A DNA stretch of 64,000 nt, taken from positions 38,688 through 102,687 of the forward strand of contig CAKTDC010000006.1 of NCBI GenBank assembly GCA_934541015.1. The letters are read 5' to 3'. Positions 62,851-64,000 of the stretch are shown piece by piece. A program made the position numbers and the translations under genes. Below the pieces are notes generated by a model, which saw only the letters and a list, made by a program, of their open reading frames with translations, had not been told where the DNA came from and searched no databases. The stretch comes from an uncultured Luteimonas sp. (GTDB taxonomy: Bacteria > Pseudomonadota > Gammaproteobacteria > Xanthomonadales > Xanthomonadaceae). The stretch's first letter is position 1; the number at the start of each line of letters is the position of its first letter.

Positions 62851-64000
62851 CTAGCGCGGACGATCGCCTCCGCGCGCCACCCGCAGCCGTTCTTCGAACC
62901 CGTCCAGCCCCGGTCCCGCCGCATCGATGCGGCGCGCGGCGTCCAGCGCGGCCTGGGCCTGCGCCAGGTTGCCCGCGACCAGCCGTTCGTCGCCGATCGC
63001 CAGCCAGCGCTGCGCCAGCCGCCGGCGTGCCTGGACCACCTCCGCCTCGCCTTCGCCGAGCACGCTGCGGGCATCCAGGCACTCCGCGGCGCGGCCCAGG
63101 CTGTTGGCGCTCAGGTGTCGGTCGAAGCACTGCCGGGCGGCCGGCAGCAGGCGCGCAGCAGCCTCGCGGACCGCGGGATCGGCAGGCGCCAGCGCCTGCA
63201 CCGCGCGCAGCTTGTCGTAGGCGCTGTCGCCCGGCGGCGACAGCAGGTCGCCGCGGCGTTCGGCCTCCGCCGCCTGCTCCAGCAGCGCCGCCACCCGCAC
63301 ACCGCGCTCGCCGGCCGGCAGCGATGCGGGAAGGCGGGAGCGCGCGCGGCGCGCGCTTTCGATCCGCACCGCCGCGGCCTGCACGGCATCCCGCTCCGGC
63401 GCCAGTGCGCGCGCCCGGGCCAGGGCGGCTTCCGCTTCGGCGAAGCGGAAATCCGCGGCCAGCCGCTGCGCGCGCGTGGCCAGGGCGTCCGCGGCGCGGT
63501 GCAGCCCCGCCCGCGCTTCGGAATCGCCGTCGTCGAACGCCAGCAGCGCCTGCCATGCCGTCACGGCGCGATCGATCCAGCCGCGCGCGAAGTCCGCGTC
63601 CGCCCGCGTGCGCAGCGCATCCAGTTCCTCGGTCAGACGCGCCTGGGTGTCGGGCAGGTCGACGTGGCCGGGATCGTGCTGCCGCGCCAGGGCGACGCTG
63701 GCCCCGGCGGCGGCGAGCTCGCCGCGGCGCAGCTGTTCGCGCGCGCCGTCGAGCACGATGCCCAGCGCGTCCTCGCGTCCGCGCAGGGCATCGGCGTGGG
63801 CCGGCTGGAGCGCGAGAATCCGCGCATACGCCGCCAGCGCCGGGCCGGTCGCACCCGCGGCCAGCGCCGCATCCGCCTCCGCCAGCAGGCCGTCGATCCC
63901 GGCCCCGGCCGCTTCGGCCGCGCGCAGCGATGCGGCCACCGCCTCCACCGCCGCACGCGGCGCGGCCAGGTCGCGGGCGATCGCCAGCGCGGCGTGGGCC
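62851..64000 (-). CDS. Helical repeat (TPR-like) protein, 5' end beyond the window
   Basis: The C-terminal part (at least 382 residues) of a protein reading in from the right edge; its start lies outside. It consists of Ala/Arg-rich helix pairs resembling tetratricopeptide repeats (EADAALAAGATGPALAAYARILALQPAHADALRGREDAL, RGWIDRAVTAWQALLAFDDGDSEARAGL, FAEAEAALARARALAPERDAVQ). Several helical hairpins also carry charged heptads. No enzyme domain is seen in the visible portion. It could be the helical part of a larger regulatory or surface protein, but I cannot assign a function. Confidence 0.8.
   Translation of the reverse strand, partial: AHAALAIARDLAAPRAAVEAVAASLRAAEAAGAGIDGLLAEADAALAAGATGPALAAYARILALQPAHADALRGREDALGIVLDGAREQLRRGELAAAGASVALARQHDPGHVDLPDTQARLTEELDALRTRADADFARGWIDRAVTAWQALLAFDDGDSEARAGLHRAADALATRAQRLAADFRFAEAEAALARARALAPERDAVQAAAVRIESARRARSRLPASLPAGERGVRVAALLEQAAEAERRGDLLSPPGDSAYDKLRAVQALAPADPAVREAAARLLPAARQCFDRHLSANSLGRAAECLDARSVLGEGEAEVVQARRRLAQRWLAIGDERLVAGNLAQAQAALDAARRIDAAGPGLDGFEERLRVARGGDRPR

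Overview
The window is high-GC, densely packed chromosomal DNA from a gammaproteobacterium. Gene content and order point to the Xanthomonadaceae/Lysobacteraceae (Xanthomonas, Lysobacter, Luteimonas or a relative). Evidence for this is the lptD-surA-pdxA-rsmA-apaG-apaH cluster, a gshB-tonB pair divergent from a pilGHIJ-chpA-chpB-chpC chemosensory cluster, tandem ubiH-type hydroxylases, and heptamer (GGGAATC-type) and GC-rich hairpin repeats between genes. This assignment is inferred from gene order and repeat style, not from a database search. Almost everything looks like core genome. I see no prophage, CRISPR array, rRNA or tRNA gene, and no intact insertion sequence.

Layout: 1-2.45 kb holds a membrane-bound diguanylate cyclase on the minus strand. 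2.5-7.4 kb holds glnS, a Cys-rich lipoprotein, a cytidine-deaminase-fold enzyme, rlmM and a DUF808 membrane protein. 7.4-9.8 kb holds two overlapping ubiquinone hydroxylases. 9.9-12.1 kb holds a small membrane protein, a PduO-type cobalamin adenosyltransferase and a histone-deacetylase-family hydrolase. 12.1-13.5 kb is an insertion bordered by a duplicated tail of the deacetylase gene and carries one lipoprotein gene. 13.6-20.8 kb is the lptD-surA-pdxA-csaA-rsmA-apaG-apaH operon. 20.8-25.5 kb runs on the minus strand with folA, an unknown exported protein, thyA, lgt, a TerC-family gene and dgkA. 25.7-28 kb holds an SGNH-hydrolase lipoprotein, a small membrane protein and an exported isoaspartyl peptidase. 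28-33.6 kb is a MacAB-like efflux operon headed by a two-component system. 34-39 kb holds a DUF486 protein, mazG, cysQ, nudE, bioA and rsmE. 39-50.4 kb is the type IV pilus chemosensory (Chp) cluster. 50.5-52.4 kb holds gshB and a tonB-like gene. 52.6-59.5 kb holds a signal peptidase I, tsaB, a yoaA-like helicase, and mrcB with a TPR lipoprotein. 59.5-64 kb holds a two-domain glycosyltransferase, an SDR-like protein and a repeat protein that runs off the right edge.

Functional themes: envelope biogenesis (lptD, surA, lgt, lepB, mrcB with a putative LpoP-like activator, glycosyltransferase), translation quality and rRNA modification (glnS, rlmM, rsmA, rsmE, tsaB), one-carbon/cofactor metabolism (folA, thyA, pdxA, bioA, ubiH-type, cobalamin) and surface motility signalling (Chp cluster, diguanylate cyclase).

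The most unusual feature is inside chpA (43336-43994): 44 perfect-length 15-bp repeats encoding (ERLEA)44. The variation I could find between units is entirely at synonymous third positions. Other points of interest are the deacetylase-tail duplication around an inserted cassette, a csaA gene wedged into the lptD-apaH operon behind a heptamer repeat, a second heptamer array abutting the tsaB start codon, a roughly 160-bp element with 24-bp terminal inverted repeats, and a CheB-like protein that has lost its catalytic residues.
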